DNA of 64,000 bases, from assembly GCA_030649335.1 (NCBI GenBank), contig JAUSLL010000010.1, positions 49,389 through 113,388 on the forward strand, read 5' to 3'. Shown piece after piece: positions 8,163 to 17,111 of the stretch (positions within the stretch are counted from its first letter, which is position 1; every line of letters begins with the position of its first letter). The notes below the pieces were generated by a model that saw only the letters and a list, made by a program, of their open reading frames with translations, made no database searches and was not told the DNA's origin. The stretch comes from Parvibaculum sp. (GTDB lineage: Bacteria; Pseudomonadota; Alphaproteobacteria; Parvibaculales; Parvibaculaceae). A program made the translations under genes and the position numbers.

Positions 8163-10040
8163 TTAGGGCTGGTCGGGCAGGCTCATGTTGAGGCCCGGAT
8201 AGGTGCGGGCGAGTTGGCCCCATGTTTCTGTAATGCGCTGTCGCAGGCGTTGTACTTCGTCGGCGCGCGCTTCAACCGCAACAAGTTCGATACTGCGGGC
8301 AGCCTCGGCAATGGCGACAAGGCCGATGGCATCTGCGGCGGCCTGAAGCGTGCGGGCCTGATCAGCGAGGTTTTCGTGATCACCCTCGTTTCCAGCCTTC
8401 GCGATGCCTTCATAGAGCGAAAGGATATTTGTCAAAGCGTCGACCATGCGGTCGCTGGCGTCGTCCGGCCCCATATCGCGTTCGAGTTCATAGAGATAGT
8501 CATGGTCGATGAGGCGGCTTGTGGTGCGCTGCAGGGTAGCGTGTGGTCCGCTTGCGGCTTTGTCGGCGGCGCGTGATAACGGTCGGGTCACGGGCATTTC
8601 GACAGGCAACAGGAACCAAAACGTGCTGCCTTGGCCTGAGGCACTGTCCACTTCGATCTCTCCACCCATCAGACGCACGAGACGGTCTGCGACGGCAAGA
8701 CCGAGCCCCATGCCTCCGCTGCCGCTTGTCTGACTTCCCGCGCCACCTTTGGCAAAGCCGTCAAACAGACGTGTGCGGGCATCCGTCGTGAGGCCGATGC
8801 CGGTATCAATGACGGAAAAGCGCATGGTCGGCACATCATGCTCGTCGGCGACCATCTGCACGCGAAATATGACGCCACCGGTTTCTGTGAACTTGATACC
8901 GTTGGAAATGAGATTAACCAGCACCTGACGCAGGCGGTCGCTGTCGGCCACCATGCTGGAGACAGTGCCCGGCGCCACGTCGAGTTCGAGCGAGAGGCGG
9001 CGGCTCGCTGCCAGAGGGCGCATTTCGCGCACAATGCTTTTGGCAAGATCAATAGGATCAAAACGCTCAGGTCGCAATTCCAGCGTCTGCGCTTCCATCT
9101 GCGAGAAGTCGATCATATCGCCGAACAGGCGGCTGAGCTTCTTGCTCGAAAAACTCATCGCGTCAGCAAGATTGCGCTGAATGTCGGACAGAGGTTCGTC
9201 GTGAAGCTGGCGCGCCATCTGTGCGAGATTTTCAAGCGGTGCGCTGACTTCGCGGCCCAGAATGTCGAGGAACTCGCCTTTCGCGCGATTGGCGGCCTTG
9301 GCGCGATGTTCAGCCATTTCGGCGTCCGCGCGTTTTTGCTCGGTGGCGGCGTGCGCGCGCGCCATGCGTTCGACGAGATCGGCGTTTTCATAACGTAAGT
9401 GGAAGGCCTCGCGGTAAGCACGGCCGATCCGTCGTGTCCAGCCGACGAGCGTCAGCAGGAACAAGAGGCCGAGGGCCACAGTCGCCAGGTTCAGCGGGTC
9501 GGGGTCGAGCAGCATTAGCACGACCGTCGGCGTGACGGCCGTAGCGACATAAGTGACAATGGCGGGCGGGAAGGTGGCGCGTGTGATAACGGTGGCAACG
9601 CTCAGCGATGCGAGCACCAGCGCATAGAACACGTGCTGCGGAAAGCTCGCGCCAGGTAGCCACAGCAATCCGCCGACGCCCCATGTCAGGCCGCTGAGAA
9701 AAGTACCGACGGTGTAGCGTTTAGCCCATTGAAGCGCATTGGGTACAGCATCAGGATCCGCGTTGAATCCCGCACGCACGTAATTGAAATAAAACTGCGC
9801 TGTCAGTTGGAGGGCAAAGACAACGGCACCCGCCCAGATGGGTGCTGTCTGCCAGAATACGAGCGTAACCACGATGATGCCGGCAAATAATGACAGGTTG
9901 CTCGACTTGCCGAGGTCGATCAGCAACCGCACTTCTTCCGCCGTCACACGTGTCGCAATATTGGGCTTGCGGCGCACCGGTCCGAAGCCGGTATTTTCGC
10001 CGGCTTCTGGAGTAATCGGTGACTGCGTAGGTTCGGACAT
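8163..10040 (-). CDS. Sensor-kinase-like protein lacking both phospho-accepting histidines
   Basis: Five to six membrane segments occupy residues about 50-200, then a coiled segment, a HisKA-like dimerisation region, an HATPase domain (N-box about 376-380, DTGIGL 412-417, GMGLGL 443-448) and a C-terminal Hpt-like helical domain (about 515-610). In the HisKA box the expected SHELRTP reads GREVSAP, putting Arg263 where the histidine belongs. In the Hpt box the expected AHTLKG reads ARTLQA, so Arg563 replaces that histidine too. The ATP-binding motifs look intact. It may be a pseudokinase that controls a partner, rather than a phosphodonor. No response regulator gene is adjacent. A 28-base dyad lies upstream. 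Confidence 0.8.
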   Translation of the reverse strand: MSEPTQSPITPEAGENTGFGPVRRKPNIATRVTAEEVRLLIDLGKSSNLSLFAGIIVVTLVFWQTAPIWAGAVVFALQLTAQFYFNYVRAGFNADPDAVPNALQWAKRYTVGTFLSGLTWGVGGLLWLPGASFPQHVFYALVLASLSVATVITRATFPPAIVTYVATAVTPTVVLMLLDPDPLNLATVALGLLFLLTLVGWTRRIGRAYREAFHLRYENADLVERMARAHAATEQKRADAEMAEHRAKAANRAKGEFLDILGREVSAPLENLAQMARQLHDEPLSDIQRNLADAMSFSSKKLSRLFGDMIDFSQMEAQTLELRPERFDPIDLAKSIVREMRPLAASRRLSLELDVAPGTVSSMVADSDRLRQVLVNLISNGIKFTETGGVIFRVQMVADEHDVPTMRFSVIDTGIGLTTDARTRLFDGFAKGGAGSQTSGSGGMGLGLAVADRLVRLMGGEIEVDSASGQGSTFWFLLPVEMPVTRPLSRAADKAASGPHATLQRTTSRLIDHDYLYELERDMGPDDASDRMVDALTNILSLYEGIAKAGNEGDHENLADQARTLQAAADAIGLVAIAEAARSIELVAVEARADEVQRLRQRITETWGQLARTYPGLNMSLPDQP

Positions 10041-10098
10041 AAAGGGTCTTTTTGTCGTGATGGGTGGATCAGGTATCCACTAGGCGCGAAGGAACGCT

Positions 10099-10126
10099 GC
10101 ACAGGCACCAAACTTGGTATCTGTGC
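10099..10126. promoter_or_regulatory. 28-bp dyad between kinase-like gene and lysK
   Basis: GCACAG-2-ACCAA-2-TTGGT-2-CTGTGC is symmetric at 22 positions with three two-base spacers. It sits 59 bases before the kinase-like gene and 78 bases before lysK, in the divergent promoter region. This regular spacing suggests a protein-binding operator. Confidence 0.5.
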
Positions 10127-10203
10127 CGCGTTGACTGTATTCAGACCCAAGCTTAGGGTCCGGTCTCTTTACAAATCATAAATCAATTGACCTGGGTCTA
10201 ATT

Positions 10204-11826
10204 ATGTCGTCCGAGCGCCTGAACTCCAATGAATCCGCCCTTTTCGATGCGGCCAAGGTCTCCAAAGCTTGGACGTTCGAAGAAGCGCGAAAATTGGTGG
10301 ACCGGCTCGAAAAAGAGGGCAATCCAGACCGCGAAATCCTGTTCGAGACGGGTTATGGGCCATCAGGCCTCCCCCACATCGGTACCTTCGGCGAGGTTGC
10401 CCGCACGACCATGGTTCGCCGCGCCTTTCAGGTGCTGGCACCGGGTGTCAAAACGCGCCTCCTTTGCTTCTCCGACGATATGGACGGTTTGCGCAAAGTC
10501 CCGACCAACGTCCCCAATCAGGAGATGCTGGCGGGTTACATCAACATGCCTTTGACCAAAGTGCCTGACCCCTTCGGCACGCACCCGAGCTTTGGTGCCC
10601 ACAATAACGCCAAGCTGCGTTCGTTTCTCGACAGCTTTGGCTTTGAGTACGAATTCGCCTCGTCAACCGATTACTACACATCAGGTCGTTTCGACGCGAC
10701 CCTGCTCAAGGTGCTCGAAAAATTCGACGACATTATGAAGATCATGCTGCCGTCATTGCGTGAAGAACGCCAGCAAACCTACAGCCCCATTTTGCCGGTC
10801 AGCCCGCGCACAGGCCATGTGCTGCTCGTGCCGCTGATCGCACGCAATGTCGAAAAGGGCACGGTCACCTACGCCGAACCCGACACGGGCGAGCAAGTCG
10901 AAGTGCCCGTCACCGGCGGTCATTGCAAGCTGCAATGGAAGGCAGACTGGGCCATGCGCTGGGCGGCGCTCAAGGTCGATTATGAAATGGCGGGCAAAGA
11001 TCTGATCGACAGCATCAAGCTCGCGTCAAAAATCTGCCGCGTGCTAGGCGTCAATCCGCCGGAAGGTTTCAACTACGAATTGTTTCTCGACCACGAGGGC
11101 AAGAAGATTTCGAAGTCGAAGGGCAACGGCCTTTCGATTGAGGACTGGCTGCGCTATGCGAGCCCGGAAAGCCTGCAACTCTTCATGTATCAGGCCCCGC
11201 GCACCGGCAAGCGTTTGCATTTCGATGTGATCCCGAAAAACGTCGACGAATATCTGGCCTTCCTGACGGCATATCCCAAGCAGGAGATGAAGGAACAGCT
11301 CGGCAATCCGGTTTGGCACATTCACGGTGGCACACCGCCCACGACCGATCTGCCGATCAGCTTTGCCCTGCTGCTCAATCTCGCAAGCGCCTGTCAGGCC
11401 GAGGACAAGTCCGTGCTCTGGGGTTTCATCAAGCGTTATGCGCCGGATGCGACACCTGAAAACTTGCCCAAGCTCGATCTGATGGTCGGTTACGCGGTCA
11501 ATTATTTCCATGATTTCGTGAAGCCCGCCAAAACCTATCGCGCGGCAAACGACGCGGAGGCGACGGCGCTCGCCGATCTTGCAAGCAAGCTTGAAGTGCT
11601 CGGTCACGAGCCGATGACAGCCGAAGAATTGCAGACGCTCGTTTATGACATCGGCAAGGCGCATGGCTTTGAAAACCTGCGCGACTGGTTCCGGGCGCTT
11701 TACGAGGTTCTGCTCGGCGAAGCGCAAGGTCCGCGTTTTGGCTCCTTTATCGCCCTTTACGGGATCAAGGAAACCGCAAGCCTCATCCGCCGGGCGCTCA
11801 AGGGTGAAGACTTGTCTAAAGCGTAA
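10204..11826 (+). CDS. lysK: Lysyl-tRNA synthetase, class I
   Basis: The 540-residue product charges tRNA-Lys with lysine in the cytoplasm. It is the archaeal-type class I enzyme also used by alphaproteobacteria: the HIGH-like motif is PHIG at residues 57-60 (context [15 protein letters not shown]) and the KMSKS-like motif is KISKSKG at about 301. Conserved [12 protein letters not shown] follows the first motif. Length matches the family. The gene is transcribed divergently from the kinase-like gene. No strong Shine-Dalgarno is visible before the ATG, but upstream in-frame codons are not supported. Confidence 0.95.
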   Translation: MSSERLNSNESALFDAAKVSKAWTFEEARKLVDRLEKEGNPDREILFETGYGPSGLPHIGTFGEVARTTMVRRAFQVLAPGVKTRLLCFSDDMDGLRKVPTNVPNQEMLAGYINMPLTKVPDPFGTHPSFGAHNNAKLRSFLDSFGFEYEFASSTDYYTSGRFDATLLKVLEKFDDIMKIMLPSLREERQQTYSPILPVSPRTGHVLLVPLIARNVEKGTVTYAEPDTGEQVEVPVTGGHCKLQWKADWAMRWAALKVDYEMAGKDLIDSIKLASKICRVLGVNPPEGFNYELFLDHEGKKISKSKGNGLSIEDWLRYASPESLQLFMYQAPRTGKRLHFDVIPKNVDEYLAFLTAYPKQEMKEQLGNPVWHIHGGTPPTTDLPISFALLLNLASACQAEDKSVLWGFIKRYAPDATPENLPKLDLMVGYAVNYFHDFVKPAKTYRAANDAEATALADLASKLEVLGHEPMTAEELQTLVYDIGKAHGFENLRDWFRALYEVLLGEAQGPRFGSFIALYGIKETASLIRRALKGEDLSKA

Positions 11827-11872
11827 CGAACCTGTGCTTGCGGGGCAGCGCTGTGCTCTGCAATCATGGCGC

Positions 11873-12739
11873 ATGTTTAAGGCATATCGCTTCGTTCAGT
11901 TTCTGTTATCGGCTTGTTGCGGTGCCATGTTGTGGTCGGCGGTTGCGGTTGCAGAGCCACCGCAACCCGATCCAGTCCTTGACCCCGCACGCGAAGCATT
12001 TGCCGCAGGTGATTTTGCGAAAGCTGCCGACGAGGCGCGCAAAATCGACTCGGCGGTGGCCGCCGCCTTCGCGGCGCGTGCCGCCCTCGCGCAGGGCGAC
12101 TTTGTGGTGTCGCCGTCTGACCGCCGGGCCGTCTTTATCGCGGCCGAAGAAGACGCGCGCCGTGCGCTGGCGCGCGATCCCGACAGCACGGAGGGGCATT
12201 TATGTCTGGCGCTCGCACTCGGATTTCTCGGGCGCATCGACGGCAGCATGACCGCGCATTTTGCGGGTTACGCCACGGAAGCCCGCACGCATATTGATCG
12301 CGCAATTGCGCTCGCTCCCGAAAGCGCCTGGGGCCACGCGCTCGACGGCGGATGGAACCTCGAAATCGTGCGCGACGGCGGCATGCTCGGTGAAACGATT
12401 TACGGGGCTTCCTTTGAAAAAGGTGTAGCCGCCTACCGCCGCTCCCTCAGGCTCGATCCCGCCAATGCCGCCATCGCCTATCAGTTCGCGCTGCAGCTGC
12501 TTGGCGCGGGCGGCGTCATCAACCGCGCCGAGGCCCTCGCTGTTCTCGTCCATGCTTTGCGGCAAGCGCCAACCGATGTCGTTGACACCTACGTCCATCG
12601 GCGCATCAAACGTCTGAAACTGACACTCGACATAGACGATGAGCGGGCATTGAAAGAGATATTGCGCGACGGATTGGGCATCGGGTCGGGAACGAGCGAT
12701 GCCGCGCGGCAAAAACTATTGCCCGGTCGCGCACGCTAG
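11873..12739 (+). CDS. Secreted TPR-like protein of unknown function
   Basis: The chosen ATG begins a Sec signal peptide (hydrophobic stretch ending VAVAEPP); longer readings would overlap lysK. The mature part has helix pairs typical of tetratricopeptide repeats, such as DPAREAFAAGDFAKAADEARK, DARRALARDPDSTEGHLCLAL and AAYRRSLRLDPANAAIAYQFAL. Proteins of this kind act as periplasmic scaffolds; no partner is indicated. It starts 46 bases after lysK and may be read from the same transcript. It is convergent with the S24 regulator. Confidence 0.7.
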   Translation: MFKAYRFVQFLLSACCGAMLWSAVAVAEPPQPDPVLDPAREAFAAGDFAKAADEARKIDSAVAAAFAARAALAQGDFVVSPSDRRAVFIAAEEDARRALARDPDSTEGHLCLALALGFLGRIDGSMTAHFAGYATEARTHIDRAIALAPESAWGHALDGGWNLEIVRDGGMLGETIYGASFEKGVAAYRRSLRLDPANAAIAYQFALQLLGAGGVINRAEALAVLVHALRQAPTDVVDTYVHRRIKRLKLTLDIDDERALKEILRDGLGIGSGTSDAARQKLLPGRAR

Positions 12740-12750
12740 TGCCGCAGGGC

Positions 12751-13389
12751 CTATTGGCTTGCCCAGACGATGCGCGCCATCCACAAAATTTCTTCAGGCT
12801 TCAGTACACGCACTTCAAAAGCGGGGTTGAGCGAATGCAGTTCGATGCGCTTTTCGCTTTGCCGCGCCAGCACTTTAGTCAGCACCTCTCCGGCAACGGT
12901 CTTCACCACCACGCGGTCGCCCTTGCGGATTGAAGCGGCAGGCGAAACGACAATCACGTCACCGTCGCGATAGACGGGCGACATGCTGTCGCCGCTCACT
13001 TCCAGCGCATAGGCGTTTTCGTCTTTGAGATCAGGCAACCGCACTTCGTTCCAGCTGCCACCGACCGGAAATCCGGCATCGTCGAAATAACTGCCGTTGC
13101 CCGCCTGCGCCATGCCGATCAGAGGCACGGGCTGCGTGCGCCCGCCGGCTCCCGTGCCCTCCACCAGTGCCACAAAATCATCAAGCCCCGCGCCGGTGGC
13201 ATTCAGAATCCGCGCCAGGCTCTCGGTCGAGGGCCAGCGCGGTCGTCCCTCTGCCGTCACACGTTTGGATTTATTGAACGACGTCGGATCAAGGCCTGCA
13301 GCTTTGGCAAGGCCCGACACTGACAGGCCGTGCGCCTGCGCCAGCGCATCAATCGCCGACCAGAGCCGTGGATGGGAAAGGTTTGACAA
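12751..13389 (-). CDS. XRE-type regulator with S24 (LexA-like) peptidase domain
   Basis: An N-terminal helix-turn-helix (about 10-65, including LSVSGLAKAAGLDPTSFNKS) is joined to an S24 domain (about 90-205). The serine of GDSMSPVY and the lysine of GDRVVVKT form the expected Ser-Lys dyad, and an AQAG sequence before it (about residue 96) could be the self-cleavage site. Such repressors respond to DNA damage or control envelope and phage genes. The only sensible start is TTG, since an in-frame stop lies shortly upstream. A palindrome TTCCTAGGAA sits 25 bases before it and could be an autoregulatory site. Confidence 0.85.
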   Translation of the reverse strand: MSNLSHPRLWSAIDALAQAHGLSVSGLAKAAGLDPTSFNKSKRVTAEGRPRWPSTESLARILNATGAGLDDFVALVEGTGAGGRTQPVPLIGMAQAGNGSYFDDAGFPVGGSWNEVRLPDLKDENAYALEVSGDSMSPVYRDGDVIVVSPAASIRKGDRVVVKTVAGEVLTKVLARQSEKRIELHSLNPAFEVRVLKPEEILWMARIVWASQ

Positions 13390-13413
13390 TATGTGCCACT
13401 CAATAGGTTTAAG

Positions 13414-13423
13414 TTCCTAGGAA
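13414..13423. promoter_or_regulatory. Palindrome TTCCTAGGAA, candidate autoregulatory operator
   Basis: A perfect 10-base palindrome in the promoter region of the S24 regulator, within an AT-rich stretch. Placement fits self-repression, but a palindrome this short could arise by chance. Confidence 0.3.
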
Positions 13424-13538
13424 TATTAGCATAAATCCGGATGGATGAAAGCACAGAATGACGCGACCCTTCCTTGTTCCCGCCGCGCTGCGCCGCTAAG
13501 GTGCGGCCACATCAGGATCAAGCGAAAGACGGGCGGCG

Positions 13539-13877
13539 ATGGCCAGCATTTACAAGATCGTGAGCGCCCCCGAATGGCGCGCGGCCGAGGCGGCAGGGGT
13601 GTTTTCTGGCTCCGGCATTGACATCAAAGACGGCTATATCCATTTCTCAACGGCGAACCAGGCGCCCGAAACCGCCGCCAAGCATTTTGTCGGCATGGCT
13701 GATCTGGTGCTCGTCGAAGTGAACGCCGATGCCCTCGACATCAAATGGGAAGTCTCGCGCGGCGGCGCCTTGTTCCCTCATCTATATGCGGTCCTGCCCA
13801 TGAGCGCCGTCCGGCGTGTGGTCGATCTGCCGCTCTGCGCCAGCGGCGAACATCGTTTTCCTGATATGGCAGAGTGA
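13539..13877 (+). CDS. DUF952 domain-containing protein
   Basis: The 112-residue protein matches the DUF952 family over its whole length: it begins IYKIVSAPEWRAAE, contains GYIHFSTANQ and ends with the conserved FPHLYAVLPMSAV and GEHRFPD. The fold is related to ADP-ribosyltransferase-like proteins, but no activity is established. It is translationally coupled to pyrD by a four-base overlap, a common arrangement in alphaproteobacteria. No link to pyrimidine synthesis is known. Confidence 0.9.
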   Translation: MASIYKIVSAPEWRAAEAAGVFSGSGIDIKDGYIHFSTANQAPETAAKHFVGMADLVLVEVNADALDIKWEVSRGGALFPHLYAVLPMSAVRRVVDLPLCASGEHRFPDMAE

Positions 13878-14929
13878 GCGTGATGAACCTCTTTCCTCTG
13901 GTGCGCCCCGCCCTTGGCCTCGTCAATCCCGAACGCGCTCATCACCTCACATTATTGGGCCTCAAAATGGGCTTTGGTCCCGCCGACCGTGCGGGTGATC
14001 CGGCCTCTCTCGGTATTGATCTGCTGGGCTTACATTTTTCAAATCCGCTGGGCATTGCCGCGGGCTTCGACAAGAACGGCGAAGTGCCGGACGCCATGCT
14101 CGCGATGGGCATGGGCTTTGCCGAAGTCGGCACCGTGACCCCGCGCCCGCAGGGTGGTAACCCGCGCCCGCGTATTTTCCGTCTCGCCGCGTATGGCGCG
14201 GTTATCAACCGTTTGGGCTTCAACAACGAAGGTCATGCGGCGCTTCACCGTCGCCTTGAGGCGCGCGCCCACCGCGGCGGCATAGTTGGTGTCAATATCG
14301 GTGCGAACAAAGACGCAGTTGACCGCATTGCCGATTACGAAGCCGGCATCAAAACCTTTGAAGATGTGGCGAGCTATTTCACGGTCAATATTTCGTCGCC
14401 CAACACGCCGGGATTGCGCGCGCTGCAAGGGCGGGGCGAGTTGGAAACGCTGATGACGCGTGTGCTGAAAGCGCGCGCCGGCAATGTGCCGATCTTGCTC
14501 AAGATCGCGCCAGATCTCACTGCCGAGGATCGTGCTGACATTGCCGCTGTCGCACTCGATCTGAAACTCGACGGAATAATCGTCTCGAACACGACGATCG
14601 AACGCGCTGGTCTGGTCAGCGGCCCCCATGCGGGCGAGGCAGGTGGTCTATCGGGCAAGCCTCTGTTTGCTTTATCAACACAGGTGCTCGCCGATATCTA
14701 TCGTCTCACCGGCAGCAAGGTGCCGCTCATTGGCGTCGGCGGCATTGCGAGTGGTGCGGATGCTTACGTGAAAATCCGCAACGGCGCATCGCTCATTCAG
14801 CTCTATTCGGCGCTGACCTATGAAGGCCCCGCGCTTGTCACGCGCATCAAGCACGATCTGGCCGCCTTGTTAAAGCGCGATGGATTCTCGCACGTGGCCG
14901 ACGCGGTCGGCGCTGACGTAAATTTGTAA
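13874..14929 (+). CDS. pyrD: Dihydroorotate dehydrogenase (quinone), class 2
   Basis: It oxidises dihydroorotate to orotate in pyrimidine synthesis, passing electrons to membrane quinone. The 351-residue length and the N-terminal amphipathic extension (MNLFPLVRPALGLVNPERAH) mark the class 2, membrane-associated form. FMN and substrate motifs are present: AAGFDKNGEVPDA, NRLGFNNEGH, NISSPNTPGLR with the catalytic serine, LLKIAPDLT, and IGVGGIASGADAY. Start is either the GTG overlapping DUF952 or the ATG nine bases later; the overlap suggests coupled translation. Confidence 0.97.
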   Translation: MSVMNLFPLVRPALGLVNPERAHHLTLLGLKMGFGPADRAGDPASLGIDLLGLHFSNPLGIAAGFDKNGEVPDAMLAMGMGFAEVGTVTPRPQGGNPRPRIFRLAAYGAVINRLGFNNEGHAALHRRLEARAHRGGIVGVNIGANKDAVDRIADYEAGIKTFEDVASYFTVNISSPNTPGLRALQGRGELETLMTRVLKARAGNVPILLKIAPDLTAEDRADIAAVALDLKLDGIIVSNTTIERAGLVSGPHAGEAGGLSGKPLFALSTQVLADIYRLTGSKVPLIGVGGIASGADAYVKIRNGASLIQLYSALTYEGPALVTRIKHDLAALLKRDGFSHVADAVGADVNL

Positions 14930-14953
14930 GCAGGACGTAAAGAAGGAAACGAC

Positions 14954-15310
14954 ATGGCATCGGTCACCATCTGGCACAATCCCCGCTGTTCAAAATCACG
15001 CGTGACTTTGTCCTTGCTGACGCAGCATGGGCTTCAACCGATCATTGTCGAATATCTGAAGACGCCACCGTCCGCCGAAGACATCAAGGCAACCTTGAAG
15101 AAGCTGCACATGACGGCGCGTGAATTGATGCGCAAGGGCGAGGATGTCTACAAGGAGCTGAAGCTTGCGGACGTGACGAGTGACGACAAGCTTATTGCCG
15201 CCATGGCAAAAAATCCCGTGCTGATCGAACGCCCGATTGTCTTTTTCGGCAAACGTGCGGCGCTCGGCCGTCCGCCCGAAAATGTCCTCGATCTCTTCAC
15301 GGGTATGTAG
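14954..15310 (+). CDS. arsC: Arsenate reductase (glutaredoxin type), ArsC family
   Basis: A thioredoxin-fold protein of 118 residues with the ArsC signature NPRCSKSR, whose cysteine would attack arsenate. The three arginines of the plasmid R773 enzyme have counterparts in LMRKGE, IERPIV and LGRPPE, which favours a true arsenate reductase over Spx/YffB-like relatives. No arsenite pump or ArsR is adjacent; the short chromosomal form next to pyrD could serve another thiol reaction. Its end overlaps the convergent MATE gene by 14 bases. Confidence 0.8.
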   Translation: MASVTIWHNPRCSKSRVTLSLLTQHGLQPIIVEYLKTPPSAEDIKATLKKLHMTARELMRKGEDVYKELKLADVTSDDKLIAAMAKNPVLIERPIVFFGKRAALGRPPENVLDLFTGM

Positions 15311-16619
15311 GTGCGGCGGCGCGACCAATGGAGCCATAAAACGGCAGGAGTGTCAGGCTGCGCGCGACATAAAATATTGTGAGTGCCGCCCATAGCCCGT
15401 GATTGCCGAATGGCGGAACGAGAACCCACCAGCTTGCGAGAAATATCACGAGGGCCTGCGCCATCGCGTTGCGCATCTCAACCGAACGCGTAGCGCCGAT
15501 GAAAATCCCGTCGAGCAGAAAACACCAGACCGCCAGTACAGGGATCGCCGCCGCCCAAGGCAAATAATGTCGCGCAGCTTCGCGCACATCGGGTGACACG
15601 GTCAGAATGTCAATGAGCGCAGGGCCCGCGCCAACAAGCAACAGCGTCAATGCGACGGCTGTGAGCCCCGCCCATAAGCAAGAGAGCGCCACAATGCGTC
15701 GGAGATTGGTGCGGTTCCGCGCGCCAACAGCTTCGCCGACCAGCGCCTCGGTGGCGGCACAAAAAGCATCGAGCAAAAAAGCCGAGAAGGCAATGAACTG
15801 CCCCAACACGGCGTTTGCCGCCAGTGTTACATCGCCGGAGCGTGCACCTTGGGCGGTGAAAAATGCAAAAGCAAAAATAAGACAAAACGTGCGCAGCATG
15901 ATGTCGCGATTGAGCGCGATCATGCGGGCGATTTCATGTGCGTCGAGCAATCGCGCCCGCGTCCAATGCGCCAGATCGACATTACGCCACGCGATATAGA
16001 GACCAAGAAGTGCCGCTGCGCATTCCGCAATCACTGTGCCTGCCGCGACGCCTTTAACACCCCATCCCAATGCCAGAACAAAGATGAGATTGAGCGCGAT
16101 GTTGAGGAGGTTCATGAAAAGTTGAAGGCCGAGCGCGGTCTTTGCTTTCTGCCGCCCGATGAACCAGCCGAGCAAAGCAAAATTGATGAGCGTGAAAGGT
16201 GCGCTCCAGATGCGGACATTGAAGAATTCATGGCCATAGGTCTGTACCGCCGAACTGCCGCGCAAGAGCCCGAAGGCAACCACAGCAATAGGCCATTGCA
16301 GAGCGATGAGGCCGCAACCGATAACAAGGGCAACGAGCAACGCACGCCCGAGATGCGCGCTTATGGCTTCGGCGTCACGTGCGCCAAGCGCCTGCGCAGT
16401 GAGACCCGTCGTGCCCATGCGCAAAAAGCCGAAGCCCCAGAAAGCGAAATTGAAAATCGTGGCACCGAGCGCCACGCCACCCAGCGCCGCCGGATCAGGA
16501 ATGCGCCCGATGATGATTGTGTCGGAGAGGCCAAGCAGCGGCACAGAAATATTCGACAGGATGATCGGACCGGCAAGCCGCAGCACGCGTGCGTGAGTAA
16601 TAGGCGATGCTGACGTCAT
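15297..16619 (-). CDS. MATE family efflux transporter (DinF-like)
   Basis: A 440-residue protein with about twelve membrane segments in two related halves. The start (VLRLAGPIILSNISVPLLGLSDTIIIGR) is typical of DinF-branch MATE proteins. These exchange organic cations or drugs for protons or sodium across the inner membrane. GLTAQALGARDAEA and its second-half counterpart EALVGEAVGARNR are recognisable. Substrate is unknown. It is probably transcribed from its own promoter in the short gap to the thioesterase genes upstream. Confidence 0.9.
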   Translation of the reverse strand: MTSASPITHARVLRLAGPIILSNISVPLLGLSDTIIIGRIPDPAALGGVALGATIFNFAFWGFGFLRMGTTGLTAQALGARDAEAISAHLGRALLVALVIGCGLIALQWPIAVVAFGLLRGSSAVQTYGHEFFNVRIWSAPFTLINFALLGWFIGRQKAKTALGLQLFMNLLNIALNLIFVLALGWGVKGVAAGTVIAECAAALLGLYIAWRNVDLAHWTRARLLDAHEIARMIALNRDIMLRTFCLIFAFAFFTAQGARSGDVTLAANAVLGQFIAFSAFLLDAFCAATEALVGEAVGARNRTNLRRIVALSCLWAGLTAVALTLLLVGAGPALIDILTVSPDVREAARHYLPWAAAIPVLAVWCFLLDGIFIGATRSVEMRNAMAQALVIFLASWWVLVPPFGNHGLWAALTIFYVARSLTLLPFYGSIGRAAAPTYP

Positions 16620-16651
16620 GCGGGTAGTCCGGTGGTCTCTGAGTGCTCTGT

Positions 16652-17107
16652 TTAAGCGTCCGCCTCGTCCGCGGCCTTCAGCAGAAAATGTCCATGCGCA
16701 GCAGCTACCGGGCGTGAACGATCTTCCTGCCAGGCTTCAGCATGAACAGTCGCGACGCGACGGCCTTGCTTCGTAATATGCGCGCGTCCGTAAAGATCGA
16801 CCGGCTTGCCGGACCGTAAGTAGTCGATGGTGATGCCGATGGGCTTAGGGATTGCGGTGATGCCGGTCTCGAACGCAAGCTGGATCATCGCTGTGATTTC
16901 CATGAAAGCGCCGATGGCCCCGCCGTGCAGCGCAGGCAAAACAGGATTGCCGATCAGCGTGTCCTTAAAGCCCATGACTGTCGTGATTTCATTGCCCTTC
17001 TGGTCGATGCTGATGTTCAGGAATTGCGCATAGGGCATGGCTTCCAGAAAACGGTTCAGATCGGCAGGTGGCGGATTTTTGATAGCGTTGGTTTTTAGTT
17101 CGCTCAT
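16652..17107 (-). CDS. PaaI-type acyl-CoA thioesterase (second of a pair)
   Basis: A single-hotdog protein of 151 residues. The helix motif reads ALHGGAIGAFMEITAM, with HGG and a glutamate where PaaI-type thioesterases carry their catalytic acid. The end (VAAAHGHFLLKA) completes the hotdog sheet. It follows another PaaI-type gene with only four bases between stop and start, so the two are co-translated and might form a mixed oligomer. The likely role is hydrolysis of acyl-CoA; the substrate is unknown. Confidence 0.85.
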   Translation of the reverse strand: MSELKTNAIKNPPPADLNRFLEAMPYAQFLNISIDQKGNEITTVMGFKDTLIGNPVLPALHGGAIGAFMEITAMIQLAFETGITAIPKPIGITIDYLRSGKPVDLYGRAHITKQGRRVATVHAEAWQEDRSRPVAAAHGHFLLKAADEADA

Positions 17108-17111
17108 GGCT

